A DNA stretch of 58,785 nucleotides from Natrialba hulunbeirensis JCM 10989. Lineage in GTDB: Archaea; Halobacteriota; Halobacteria; Halobacteriales; Natrialbaceae. Positions 17,833 through 25,805 of this stretch are shown piece by piece. The notes beneath the pieces are model-generated. The model worked only from the letters and a program-made list of their open reading frames with translations, ran no database searches and had not been told where the DNA came from. The stretch lies in assembly GCF_000337575.1 (NCBI RefSeq), contig NZ_AOIM01000021.1, positions 2,425-61,209 on the forward strand. The letters are read 5' to 3'. Every line of letters begins with the position of its first letter. Position 1 is the stretch's first letter. Made by a program: the position numbers and the translations under genes.

Positions 17833-19207
17833 CGAACAGCGACCAACCGAACAGGTCCAGTCCGAGTCGCAGTCCGAATCACAGTCCGAGTCGCTGGTCG
17901 AGTCGGCGTTTCCCCACCTCGACCGGATGAGCGCGAGTGTCTACGCCGCCGACTTGCGGACGGGCGAGCCGATCGTCACGTCGAACCCACACGTCCCGCT
18001 GTTGCCGGCGTCGAACGCAAAACTCGTGACGGCGGCGCGCGCGTTCGACGAACTCGGGCCGGACTACCGATTCGAGACGACGCTCCACGCCGACGGCGCG
18101 GTCCAGGAGGGCCACCTCCTCGGCGACCTCGTCCTCACCGGGTCCGGCGCGGCCGACCTTTCACAGGGCGACCTGCTGGCGCTCGCCGAGGACGTCGCCG
18201 ACGCCGGCATCGACACCGTCGCCGGCGAACTCGTCATCGACGCCTCGGCGTTCGACCACCAGTCGCTCGGCCCCGGCTGGACGTGGGACGACGGCCAGTT
18301 CGAGTACGGTGCCAAGAGCACGCCGCTCGCACTCGAGCGAAACACGGTCGACATCACCGTCAGCCACCGCAACGGCTCGGTCACCGTCGACGCCTCGCCG
18401 ACCTCGGAAATCGTCCGGATCGAATCGGACGTGACGACGGGGCCGACCGAACAGCTCGAGGTCTACAAGAAACGCGCCTCCGAGGTCATCCGCGTCGAGG
18501 GGCAGATCCCACCCGGCGAGACGACCGTCGAGGCGAGCCCCGTCGACGACCCCATGATGCACGCCGGCTCGCTGCTCCGACAGGCACTCGAGTCCACCGG
18601 TGTCACCGTCGACGGCTGGACCCGGATCGAACACGAGTCGGTCGACACCGACGGCCCGCCCTGTGCGGTCGTCGAGTCCTCGCCACTGTCCACGCAGGTC
18701 CGTACCATGCTCGTCACCTCGGACAACTTCGTCGCCGAGCAACTCGCCCGCACAGTCGCGCTCGACCTCGAGGGCGAGGGCTCCTGGGACACCTGGGAGG
18801 ACCACGCCACCGACTTCCTGGAGGCACGCGGCGCCGACGCCGTCCGACTCCGCGACGGCTCCGGTCTCTCGCGGTACAACCTCCTGTCGGCCGCGAGTAT
18901 CGCCGCCGTACTCGAGTGGAGTCTCGACCAGCCCTGGGGTGACCGGTATCGCAGTTCGCTGCCGCTGGCTGGCGTCGACGGAACTGTCAGCAACCGACTC
19001 GAGGATGCACCGCTGCCGGTCAGAGCGAAGACCGGCACCCTGACGGGCGTCCGAGCACTCTCTGGCTACGTTGAGGACCGAGAAAATGAACCCGCAATCG
19101 TCTTCTCGTGTCTCCTCTCGAATCTCACGGGTGACCACGAAGCGGTTGCAACGGACCGCATCGACGACCTCGTCGAATCAATTATCGAGACGGCTGCACT
19201 CGAGTAG
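17822..19207 (+). CDS. D-Ala-D-Ala carboxypeptidase-like serine hydrolase (S13/PBP4, DacB type)
   Basis: 461 residues from a GTG overlapping the DppF end. All three penicilloyl-serine motifs are present: S64-N-A-K67, S300-D-N302 and K403-T-G405. PBP4-type enzymes remove the terminal D-Ala from murein peptides or cut D,D-crosslinks and are normally exported. This one has no signal peptide: it starts with a hydrophilic Gln/Ser/Glu repeat (about residues 8-24), so a cytoplasmic location is inferred. Haloarchaea make no murein, so the substrate is more likely an imported D-Ala-containing peptide. Coupling to the transporter supports that. Confidence 0.87.
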   Translation: MSRNEQRPTEQVQSESQSESQSESLVESAFPHLDRMSASVYAADLRTGEPIVTSNPHVPLLPASNAKLVTAARAFDELGPDYRFETTLHADGAVQEGHLLGDLVLTGSGAADLSQGDLLALAEDVADAGIDTVAGELVIDASAFDHQSLGPGWTWDDGQFEYGAKSTPLALERNTVDITVSHRNGSVTVDASPTSEIVRIESDVTTGPTEQLEVYKKRASEVIRVEGQIPPGETTVEASPVDDPMMHAGSLLRQALESTGVTVDGWTRIEHESVDTDGPPCAVVESSPLSTQVRTMLVTSDNFVAEQLARTVALDLEGEGSWDTWEDHATDFLEARGADAVRLRDGSGLSRYNLLSAASIAAVLEWSLDQPWGDRYRSSLPLAGVDGTVSNRLEDAPLPVRAKTGTLTGVRALSGYVEDRENEPAIVFSCLLSNLTGDHEAVATDRIDDLVESIIETAALE

Positions 19208-19312
19208 CCTGCCGGTGTTCGCCGTTGATACCAACGCTCACTTTCAAAGTCGTCACAGCACAGTCACCGATCGTGAGGTTGTCATACCGATTGCAACGAC
19301 CAGTTCCGGTCC

Positions 19313-20020
19313 TCACGGCGACTGTAACTGCGCCGTCTCGCTCCGTTCGCGATCCTTGACCTCTCCGAGAATACGCTCGAGAACGACCGACTCTCCCTTT
19401 CGGAGGTGCTCGAGTGCAGTCGGGCCGGAGACATCGTGTTTCTCGGCGAGGTCCTTCGCAGCAATGTCTCGCGGCCAACCGTAGTAGCCCTCCTCGAGTG
19501 CCGAGAGCAGATACTCCGTCTGGCGGACGGAGAGATCGTCTCTGATCTCGTCGATGACGGTGTGGTTGGTCGAGGGGTTTGGCTCGTAGTCAGTCACGCG
19601 GAGGATGTCGACATCCGCGTCCGCCTCAAGGGTCGAAATCGCGGAGCTGATCCCACCACCGTCGACGAGCAGCGTCCAGTACTCTGCGTTGTCCTGGATG
19701 CGGATGTCGCCGATCGGGGTCAACGACGAACTGATGATCGCGTCGTAGATGGACGACTCCAGCTTGTATCTGGTGTGGATCCGGAGCGATTGGAGACCGC
19801 CGTCGAGGCGGTCAGTCGAGCGGACGGCAGGGGCGGCTGCTGCCTCGTCCGCGACTGCGCCGAGATCGAGGTCGTCGCCGCTAACGACGACTGTTGCTAG
19901 AATGTCTGTTCCGTCCGAGCAGATGTCGGTGACGACGAGCGTTGCGTCTGGATACGTTCGGGTCAGCCCCAGCATCCAGCACCCTTCGTGCCACAGTTGG
20001 AGGTCGAGTCGCTTTTTCAT
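19313..20020 (-). CDS. HTH_10 (bacterio-opsin activator-like) regulator
   Basis: 235 residues. The N-terminal part resembles the sensor-like domain of small haloarchaeal HTH_10 proteins. The C-terminal HTH_10 domain is clear: LSVRQTEYLLSALEEGYYGW followed by DIAAKDLAEKHDVSGPTALEHL. The gene is divergent from the decarboxylase operon at 20169 and convergent with the transporter/DacB operon, so it is the best candidate regulator of both. The N-terminal ligand or signal is unknown. Confidence 0.88.
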   Translation of the reverse strand: MKKRLDLQLWHEGCWMLGLTRTYPDATLVVTDICSDGTDILATVVVSGDDLDLGAVADEAAAAPAVRSTDRLDGGLQSLRIHTRYKLESSIYDAIISSSLTPIGDIRIQDNAEYWTLLVDGGGISSAISTLEADADVDILRVTDYEPNPSTNHTVIDEIRDDLSVRQTEYLLSALEEGYYGWPRDIAAKDLAEKHDVSGPTALEHLRKGESVVLERILGEVKDRERSETAQLQSP

Positions 20021-20071
20021 GGACGATCGGATACTCTCGCATCCTGATATTGGGTGTCATTCACATTCATC

Positions 20072-20083
20072 ATATATAGAACT
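20072..20083 (+). promoter_or_regulatory. TATA box for the decarboxylase operon
   Basis: ATATATAGAACT lies in the 148-base gap between the divergent HTH_10 gene and the decarboxylase gene. Transcription would start near 20100 and leave a leader of about 65 bases containing the palindrome at 20125. Confidence 0.5.
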
Positions 20084-20124
20084 GTGTATTCGACGGACGC
20101 TCATCGTCGCCGACCGGTCGGCAT

Positions 20125-20140
20125 CCCTAGCATGCGAGGG
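20125..20140. promoter_or_regulatory. Candidate operator palindrome
   Basis: CCCTAGCATGCGAGGG is a 16-base near-perfect palindrome (one mismatched pair) around a GCATGC core. It lies between the presumed start of transcription and the decarboxylase start codon, so a bound regulator would block transcription. Confidence 0.4.
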
Positions 20141-20168
20141 AGGGGGCTTTCACGGGACTGTACGCCAT

Positions 20169-21470
20169 ATGGTACCAATGGATCTCACCCAGCGGCGAGA
20201 CCGCCTACTCGAACACGAGGCAGCGCTGTGTGCACCACACGACAGTCCGGTGTACGTCTTCTACGAGGACGACGTCCGGGACAACTACCGAACGCTTCGA
20301 AGCGCGCTCGACGAGCATTATCCTGACTCGACCATTCACTTTGCCGTCAAGGCCAACTACAATCCTGCTATCCTCTCGATTCTCCGCGACGAGGGCTGTC
20401 ACGCCGAAGTGTACGCCCGCGGCGAACTCGCGGCGGCACAGACGGCCGGCTACGACGCTGACGACTTGCTGTTGACCGGGATGAACCGTCGTCCCGAGGA
20501 CATCGAACGCGCCTTGGAGCAGGGCGTTGGTCACTTCCTCGTCGACAACGCGACCGAACTCGAACGACTCGTTGCAGCCGCGCGGAAAACCGACGTTCGC
20601 CCGCGCGTGTTGATTCGCTGTAACCCATCGATGGAGGTCCCTACCCACCCCGAAGTCGCAACGGCGACACTCGAGACGAAGTTCGGGCTGGACATCGATT
20701 CGGGTCGCGCGATGGCAGTCACCGAAAAGGCGGTGGCCGCCGAGGAAATCGACCTTGCGGGCATTCAACTCCACATTGGGAGCCAGATACAGAGTGCCGA
20801 GCCATACGGCGTCGCCGCCCGGGAGATGTGTGCGTTCGCTGCCGACATTCGCGACGAACTTGGCGTCGAGATCGACGTCCTCGACCTCGGTGGCGGGCTT
20901 CCGGTGCCGTACGACGACGACGTGCCAGCGCCCGAGACGATCATCGAGACGATTGCGACGAATGTCAAAGACTCGCTCTCAGAGGCTGACATTCCACTCC
21001 CGACGCTCTTTCTCGAACCGGGCCGGCGACTGGTCGGCAACGCCGGCACGTTGCTCGCCCGCGTCGGCGTCATCAAGGAGACGCCGTACGCGACGTTCGC
21101 CGTTCTCGACGCCGGGACGAACACGGTGTCGTCGTACTGGCCGTACCCGATCTACGCGCTCTCGGATGAAGAGCCGACCGAATCCTATCATCTCGCCGGA
21201 CCACTTTGCTACTCGGGTGACGTGCTCGCCGAGGACGTCTCGTTGCCGCCACTCGAGCGCGGCGATACCATCGCGATCGACCGCATCGGTGCCTACTCGC
21301 TCGGCAGTGCGTCGCACACGAACGCCCAGCCGAAACCGCCGATCGTTCTCCTGCGTTCGAACGGCGATGTCGAGACGATCCGTCAGCCGGAGTCGGTCGA
21401 GGAAATTATCGGCAACGCACAGCAGCTCGAGGACCTGGCACTCGACGACGTAACGACGGAGGCCGACTGA
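20169..21470 (+). CDS. PLP-dependent decarboxylase, diaminopimelate decarboxylase (LysA) family
   Basis: 433 residues from the ATG at 20169 (a second ATG at 20178 is equally possible; the frame is open far upstream into the antisense of the HTH_10 gene). Fold type III motifs: PLP lysine K61 in FAVKANYNP, HIGSQI, GGGLPVPY phosphate loop, EPGR and the C-terminal active-site Cys in CYSGDVL. True diaminopimelate decarboxylases usually have CES at this last site; Tyr replaces Glu here, so the substrate may be another D- or meso-amino acid. It leads a four-gene operon; the next start codon shares its last base. Confidence 0.85.
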   Translation: MVPMDLTQRRDRLLEHEAALCAPHDSPVYVFYEDDVRDNYRTLRSALDEHYPDSTIHFAVKANYNPAILSILRDEGCHAEVYARGELAAAQTAGYDADDLLLTGMNRRPEDIERALEQGVGHFLVDNATELERLVAAARKTDVRPRVLIRCNPSMEVPTHPEVATATLETKFGLDIDSGRAMAVTEKAVAAEEIDLAGIQLHIGSQIQSAEPYGVAAREMCAFAADIRDELGVEIDVLDLGGGLPVPYDDDVPAPETIIETIATNVKDSLSEADIPLPTLFLEPGRRLVGNAGTLLARVGVIKETPYATFAVLDAGTNTVSSYWPYPIYALSDEEPTESYHLAGPLCYSGDVLAEDVSLPPLERGDTIAIDRIGAYSLGSASHTNAQPKPPIVLLRSNGDVETIRQPESVEEIIGNAQQLEDLALDDVTTEAD

Positions 21471-22591
21471 TGACTGCGGGCACCGCAGTCGAGACGGCCG
21501 CGTCGCTCGCCATCCAGCAGGCAACGACGCGATACGCCCCAGACGAGCGGGCTGCCGTCGCCGACGTGGCTGTGAGCGTCTCCGACGACGCCGTCGTCCT
21601 TGAGGGGACGGTAAGCACCGAGCGCATTCGAACGGGCGTTCGCGATGCTGTTCAGGAGGCTGTTTCCGCGCAGTCTGAAGATAGCACCGACGCCAACGCA
21701 GTTCGCGACGAGGTGACCGTACTCGAGTCCCTGGCTGTCCCGCGCACCACTCGTCGTCGCGTGGTCTCCGTCAGGGGCAACCCTGAGGAAGACGCTGAGC
21801 AGGTCACGAAGGCACTGTACGGGGAATCCCTGACGGCCTATGACGGCCGTGACGGCTGGCGTCGCGTTCGGACCGCCGACGGCTACCTCGGCTGGGTCGT
21901 CGAGGAGGCACTCTGCGAACCCGGCGTCATCGACGAGTGGGGACCAGATGCTGCTGTCGCAACTGCGCCGGCTGACGTGCTCGGAGACGAGGGTCGTGAT
22001 CCTGACAGCACCGTCGATCTCGACACCGTTCCCGCGGGTGTCGAGTGTCGCATCGAATCGAGCGGAACTGACTCGGAGTCTAGCGGGACCGTCTCCGAGG
22101 CGACCAACCAAGGCGAACTCGTCGTCTCCTTCCGAACCGGTGCTACAGCACGATTCCCCGCCGATGCCGTCCGCGAGACGACCGGACTCGGTACCGGAGA
22201 CGATGTGGTCTCCGTCGCGAGCCAGTTCCTCGAGACGCCCTACGAGTGGGGCGGGATGACCAGCGACGGAATCGACTGCTCCGGCCTCGTTCGTATCGCC
22301 TACGCGGCCATCGGCATCCTCGTTCCGCGCGACGCAGACCAGCAGTCCACGCTCGGGACAGCCGTCGACCGCGACGAACTCGAGCCCGGGGATCTGCTCT
22401 TTTTCCCCGGCCACGTCGCGATCAGCCTCGGCGGCGACGACTACATCCACGCCTACGGCAGCGACGATGGGGTGACGATCAACAGTTTGGACCCCGACGA
22501 CGAGCAGTACGTCGAATCGCTCGACGAGTCGATGACGGCCACGAAGCGGCTCCTGCCGGCCGATGCTGACTCGATGGAGGTGAGCCGATGA
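21470..22591 (+). CDS. NlpC/P60 cysteine peptidase with SH3-like domains (YkfC-like)
   Basis: 373 residues. The C-terminal NlpC/P60 domain (about 243-365) has the catalytic triad C270 (DGIDCSGLVR), H315 (FPGHVAISL) and H327 (YIHAYG). Upstream are two SH3b-like segments (about 90-150 with DGWRRVRTADGYLGWV, and 165-235), an arrangement like Bacillus YkfC, which cuts the gamma-D-Glu to diamino acid bond of L-Ala-gamma-D-Glu-DAP. No signal peptide is seen. Its operon with an epimerase strongly resembles ykfBC. Poly-gamma-glutamate hydrolysis is an alternative role. Confidence 0.87.
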   Translation: MTAGTAVETAASLAIQQATTRYAPDERAAVADVAVSVSDDAVVLEGTVSTERIRTGVRDAVQEAVSAQSEDSTDANAVRDEVTVLESLAVPRTTRRRVVSVRGNPEEDAEQVTKALYGESLTAYDGRDGWRRVRTADGYLGWVVEEALCEPGVIDEWGPDAAVATAPADVLGDEGRDPDSTVDLDTVPAGVECRIESSGTDSESSGTVSEATNQGELVVSFRTGATARFPADAVRETTGLGTGDDVVSVASQFLETPYEWGGMTSDGIDCSGLVRIAYAAIGILVPRDADQQSTLGTAVDRDELEPGDLLFFPGHVAISLGGDDYIHAYGSDDGVTINSLDPDDEQYVESLDESMTATKRLLPADADSMEVSR

Positions 22592-23670
22592 TCGTCGATC
22601 GCGTCGACGTCTACCGGATCGAGTTCCCCCTGACCGACTCGTTCGAGATTTCGCTCGGGACGAAACACCGTGCGACGAACATCCTCGTCGAACTCGAGAC
22701 CGACTCCGGCGTCGTCGGCTGGGGTGAAGGCGCGCCGCTCGCGCCGATCACGGGCGAGACGATCGACAGTGCCATCGCTGCGGCAACGGCTGGCGCGGCG
22801 GTACTCGAGGGCCGCGATCTTCGCGACCGGCGCGAACTCGCGCTGGAACTCGACACGGCGCTCCCCGGGGCGGTCTCCTCGCGTTTTGCACTCGAGACGG
22901 CGCTGTACGACGCCTACTGTCGCGAGCGGGGCATTGCGCTGGCAGAGTGCTTCGGTGGGAAGCCGGAGCCGGTGCGGACCGATATCACGGTCGCGATCGT
23001 CGACCCGGAAACCGCGGCGGCAGAGACAGAGGCGGCCAAAGAGCAGGGCTTCGACGAGTTCAAAGTCAAGGTCGGGAGCGATGTAGCGTCTGACCTGGAG
23101 CGCGTCGCGGCCGTCCGAAATGCGGCACCTGACGCGGGCCTCAAGGTCGACGCGAATCAGGGCTGGACGCCGAAGGAAGCGATCCAGTTCGCAGACCGGG
23201 CTGTCGACCGCGGGCTCGATGTCGGGCTGCTCGAACAGCCAGTCCACCGAGACGACGTCACCGGACTCAAGCGCGTCACCGAGGCCGTTCGCACGCCGGT
23301 CGCGGCCGACGAGACGGTCTTCACGCCCGCCGATGCACACCGGGTCGTCTCGGAAGGTGCCGCCGACGTGATCAACATCAAGGCGGGCAAGTCGGGGCTG
23401 ACCGACGGTGCTGCCATCGCCGAAATCGCACGCGGCGCGAATCTCGACGTGATGGTCGGCTGTATGTTAGAGAGTGCGCTCGGCCTCCACGCCAGCGCCC
23501 ACCTGGTTGCCGGTCTGGGTGACTTCTCGTACGTCGATCTCGACGGCAACCACTCGTTCGAGCGCGGGCTCGCCGACCTCCCGTCCGGACCGACGCACGA
23601 ACTCACCGGACCCGGCCACGGGATCGTTCCCGATCCGGATGCCGTGCCCGAGTCGCCCGTCGAGCGATGA
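22588..23670 (+). CDS. Dipeptide epimerase (enolase superfamily, L-Ala-D/L-Glu epimerase type)
   Basis: 360 residues, ATGA overlap with the gene before. Acid/base residues of the muconate-lactonizing subgroup are in place: K159 and K161 in FKVKVG, metal ligands D188 (DANQGW), E216 (LEQPV) and D241 (ADET), and K265 in NIKAGKSG. The C-terminal GCMLESALG and a late Asp-rich loop (YVDLDGNHSF) fit dipeptide epimerases, which invert the second residue of L-Ala-D-Glu to give a digestible L,L-dipeptide. The exact dipeptide preference cannot be read. Confidence 0.88.
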   Translation: MIVDRVDVYRIEFPLTDSFEISLGTKHRATNILVELETDSGVVGWGEGAPLAPITGETIDSAIAAATAGAAVLEGRDLRDRRELALELDTALPGAVSSRFALETALYDAYCRERGIALAECFGGKPEPVRTDITVAIVDPETAAAETEAAKEQGFDEFKVKVGSDVASDLERVAAVRNAAPDAGLKVDANQGWTPKEAIQFADRAVDRGLDVGLLEQPVHRDDVTGLKRVTEAVRTPVAADETVFTPADAHRVVSEGAADVINIKAGKSGLTDGAAIAEIARGANLDVMVGCMLESALGLHASAHLVAGLGDFSYVDLDGNHSFERGLADLPSGPTHELTGPGHGIVPDPDAVPESPVER

Positions 23671-24869
23671 CGCCTGACTTCGGCGATGCTGCTTCCGGTG
23701 ACGCTGCTTCCGATGACGCTGCTGACGCCGCCCCGCCCACCGACACTACCGACTCCACCACGCCAACCGACACCACCGACGCCACCGCTATCGCCACCGA
23801 GCGAGTTCAGTCGCTACTCGAGGAGGGCCTGGAACGCGAGTACTACACGGCGGCAGTCGCCGTCGCCGGCGGCGTCGACGAACTCCCGATCACGGTCGCC
23901 GTCGGACAGCCGTCGCCGACCGACGAGCGCGCAGTTGACCTCGAGACGCCGTTCGACTGCGCGTCGCTCACGAAGCCGATCGTCACCACGACGGTGCTGT
24001 TTCGGCTCCTCGAACGGGGCGCGGTGACGCTGACCGACGAACTCGGCGACCACCTGCCTGCACTCGAGCGCCACCGGCGCGGCGAGATTCCGCTGTGGCG
24101 GCTTCTGACGCACACGTCCGGCCTACAGCCGTACGCCTTCTCGCCTGAGTGGGACGGTGTCGACGACGTGCTGGCGGGCCTCGCCGACCGACAGCTGTTC
24201 GACCGTCGGCTCGGCGACGGCTTCGTCTACAGCTGTCTGAACTACGTCTACCTCGCGGCTGCTCTTCGTCATGTGACCGGAACCGACCTCGCAACGCTCG
24301 CCGACGAGCACGTGTTCGGCCCAGCCGGCATGCGTGATTCGTCTCTCGGGCCGTACGAGACGGGTGATTCGGAGTCCGAACTCGAACCGAACGTCGTCGC
24401 GACGTACGACCACGAGTACGGCCGCGGCGAGTGTCGTAACGAGATTCACGACCCGCTTGGAAACGCAATGGGCGGCGAGAGCGGCAATGCCGGACTGTTT
24501 GCGACGGCTCGTGATGTCGCGCAGTTTGCGCGGACGCTGCTCGCCGATTCGGATTCTGATTCGGCGTCGGTAGCGTCGACTCGATTCCTCTCGCCTGCGA
24601 CCATCGACTGCCTCCCGGTTCGGCGGAGTGGAACGGAGACCGCATCGCAGGGCTACGGCTGGCGCGTCGGGACGGACCGCATTCCGGCACCGCAGTGGTC
24701 CGAGCGAACGATCGGTCACACCGGCTTTACGGGCACCTCGCTGTGGATCGATTTCGACCGGGGACGCTTCGCCTGTCTCCTCACGAACGCCGTCTACGAG
24801 CAGGTGCAACTGTACCGGTTCCGACAGCGCTACCACGCGATCGTGGCTGCGTCGCTGTTTGGGCGGTAA
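23667..24869 (+). CDS. Beta-lactamase-fold serine hydrolase (class C / D-aminopeptidase-like)
   Basis: 400 residues, ATGA overlap with the epimerase. Nucleophile motif S100-L-T-K103, tyrosine motif Y188-S-C190 and an HTG near the C-terminus (IGHTGFTG) identify the fold. In many relatives the third residue of the Tyr motif is Asn or Asp; here it is Cys. The first 45 residues are an Ala/Asp/Thr repeat without a signal peptide. The family includes D-aminopeptidases and D,D-peptidases acting on D-amino-acid peptides, which fits the operon. Esterase activity is an alternative. Confidence 0.87.
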   Translation: MTPDFGDAASGDAASDDAADAAPPTDTTDSTTPTDTTDATAIATERVQSLLEEGLEREYYTAAVAVAGGVDELPITVAVGQPSPTDERAVDLETPFDCASLTKPIVTTTVLFRLLERGAVTLTDELGDHLPALERHRRGEIPLWRLLTHTSGLQPYAFSPEWDGVDDVLAGLADRQLFDRRLGDGFVYSCLNYVYLAAALRHVTGTDLATLADEHVFGPAGMRDSSLGPYETGDSESELEPNVVATYDHEYGRGECRNEIHDPLGNAMGGESGNAGLFATARDVAQFARTLLADSDSDSASVASTRFLSPATIDCLPVRRSGTETASQGYGWRVGTDRIPAPQWSERTIGHTGFTGTSLWIDFDRGRFACLLTNAVYEQVQLYRFRQRYHAIVAASLFGR

Positions 24870-24951
24870 CGTCCAGATCCGTTACCACCATGCTGAATCG
24901 GGTTCAACGGTTCGTACGGGCACTGAAACGGGTAGATCGCCTATAGCGTAT

Positions 24952-25287
24952 TCACCGGACACCGAGATACCCCGCGGCTTCGGTAGCGATCGTTTCCGTC
25001 GTCGACTCGACGAGTTGTCCCTCTTTGCGCTCCATGTCGACATTCCGAATCGTGACGACTGTCCACGGATTCACGTAGCTCTCCCGTGGTAGTCCGCCCG
25101 AGGCGAAGTCATCGTCAGTGAGCGGGATCGCAACCGGCCGTTTCGTCGTCGTGGCCGCCGCGTAGAGTGCTTCCTCGTCGCGGAACGAGTGTGTGCGATC
25201 AGTCAGACAGACGTACGGCCGGTAGTCATGATCTGCGAGAAGATCGGGGCCTTTGACGACCGCACCGCGCTCGTAGACAGCTGTCAT
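24952..25287 (-). CDS. MazF/PemK-like toxin
   Basis: 111 residues. The start YERGAVVKGPDLLADHDYRP and the middle RPVAIPLTDDDF resemble haloarchaeal PemK/MazF-family proteins, which are usually mRNA endoribonucleases. It follows an HTH gene with a 4-base ATGA overlap, the usual antitoxin-toxin order. Catalytic residues are not certain from sequence alone. Confidence 0.7.
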   Translation of the reverse strand: MTAVYERGAVVKGPDLLADHDYRPYVCLTDRTHSFRDEEALYAAATTTKRPVAIPLTDDDFASGGLPRESYVNPWTVVTIRNVDMERKEGQLVESTTETIATEAAGYLGVR

Positions 25288-25604
25288 TCCTCGTCGCCGT
25301 AGTAGTCGTCCGTCGTCGAACTGGAGCTAGCGTTTGTCTGTGCAGCGTAGGAGGCGAGCCGGTCATCTTCGGCGATAGCCCAGTATCGGCCGCGGTGACG
25401 AACGAGGCCCCGTTCCTCAAGACGGGACAGTGCAGCCCCGACGCTCCCGCGCTTGATGTTGGTCGCTTCGTGAAGTTCGGTCTGTGTGAACGCCTGATCG
25501 CTGTGGGTCGCGAGGAATTGCAGCAGCCGATACGGGTGCGTCCCCTCCTGGAGATCAAGTGCGCTCACGGGTTCTTCGTCGAACCGGTCGATACTGATTG
25601 GCAT
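25284..25604 (-). CDS. Winged-helix protein, probable antitoxin of the MazF-like toxin
   Basis: 106 residues. A MarR-type winged helix (about 25-75: YRLLQFLATHSDQAFTQTEL, then SRLEERGLVRHRGRYWAI) and an acidic, Ser/Thr/Asp-rich tail. Such HTH proteins commonly precede MazF/PemK genes in haloarchaea, act as repressor and neutralise the toxin. Direct repeats 13-28 bases before its start codon may be the operator. Confidence 0.78.
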   Translation of the reverse strand: MPISIDRFDEEPVSALDLQEGTHPYRLLQFLATHSDQAFTQTELHEATNIKRGSVGAALSRLEERGLVRHRGRYWAIAEDDRLASYAAQTNASSSSTTDDYYGDEE

Positions 25605-25616
25605 GCGTAATAGAAC

Positions 25617-25632
25617 GCAATATAGTGCAATA
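25617..25632. promoter_or_regulatory. Direct repeat in the toxin-antitoxin promoter
   Basis: GCAATATAGTGCAATA carries two copies of GCAATA exactly 10 bases apart, overlapping an AT-rich TATA-like core on the reverse strand and 13-28 bases before the antitoxin start. One helical turn of spacing suits an autoregulatory dimer. Confidence 0.4.
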
Positions 25633-25805
25633 AGCCTGTGGGACGGGAATATTTCACTCTATCACTATTACAATTTTGATCCACGGAAACCCAACAGGGC
25701 CTGCTCTCTGTTTGTTGCCTCTCTTTCGAACGGCCCACACGCCGACCGCCCCAGCCTAGCTACCAAGGGTGGGGGTTTTAGCTCCCGGCCGGGGATCCGT
25801 CGCCC

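Noticed and set aside
17822-24869. Interpretation as genuine murein biosynthesis
   Set aside because: No Mur ligases, racemases or glycan synthesis genes are present and the hydrolases lack export signals; catabolism fits better.
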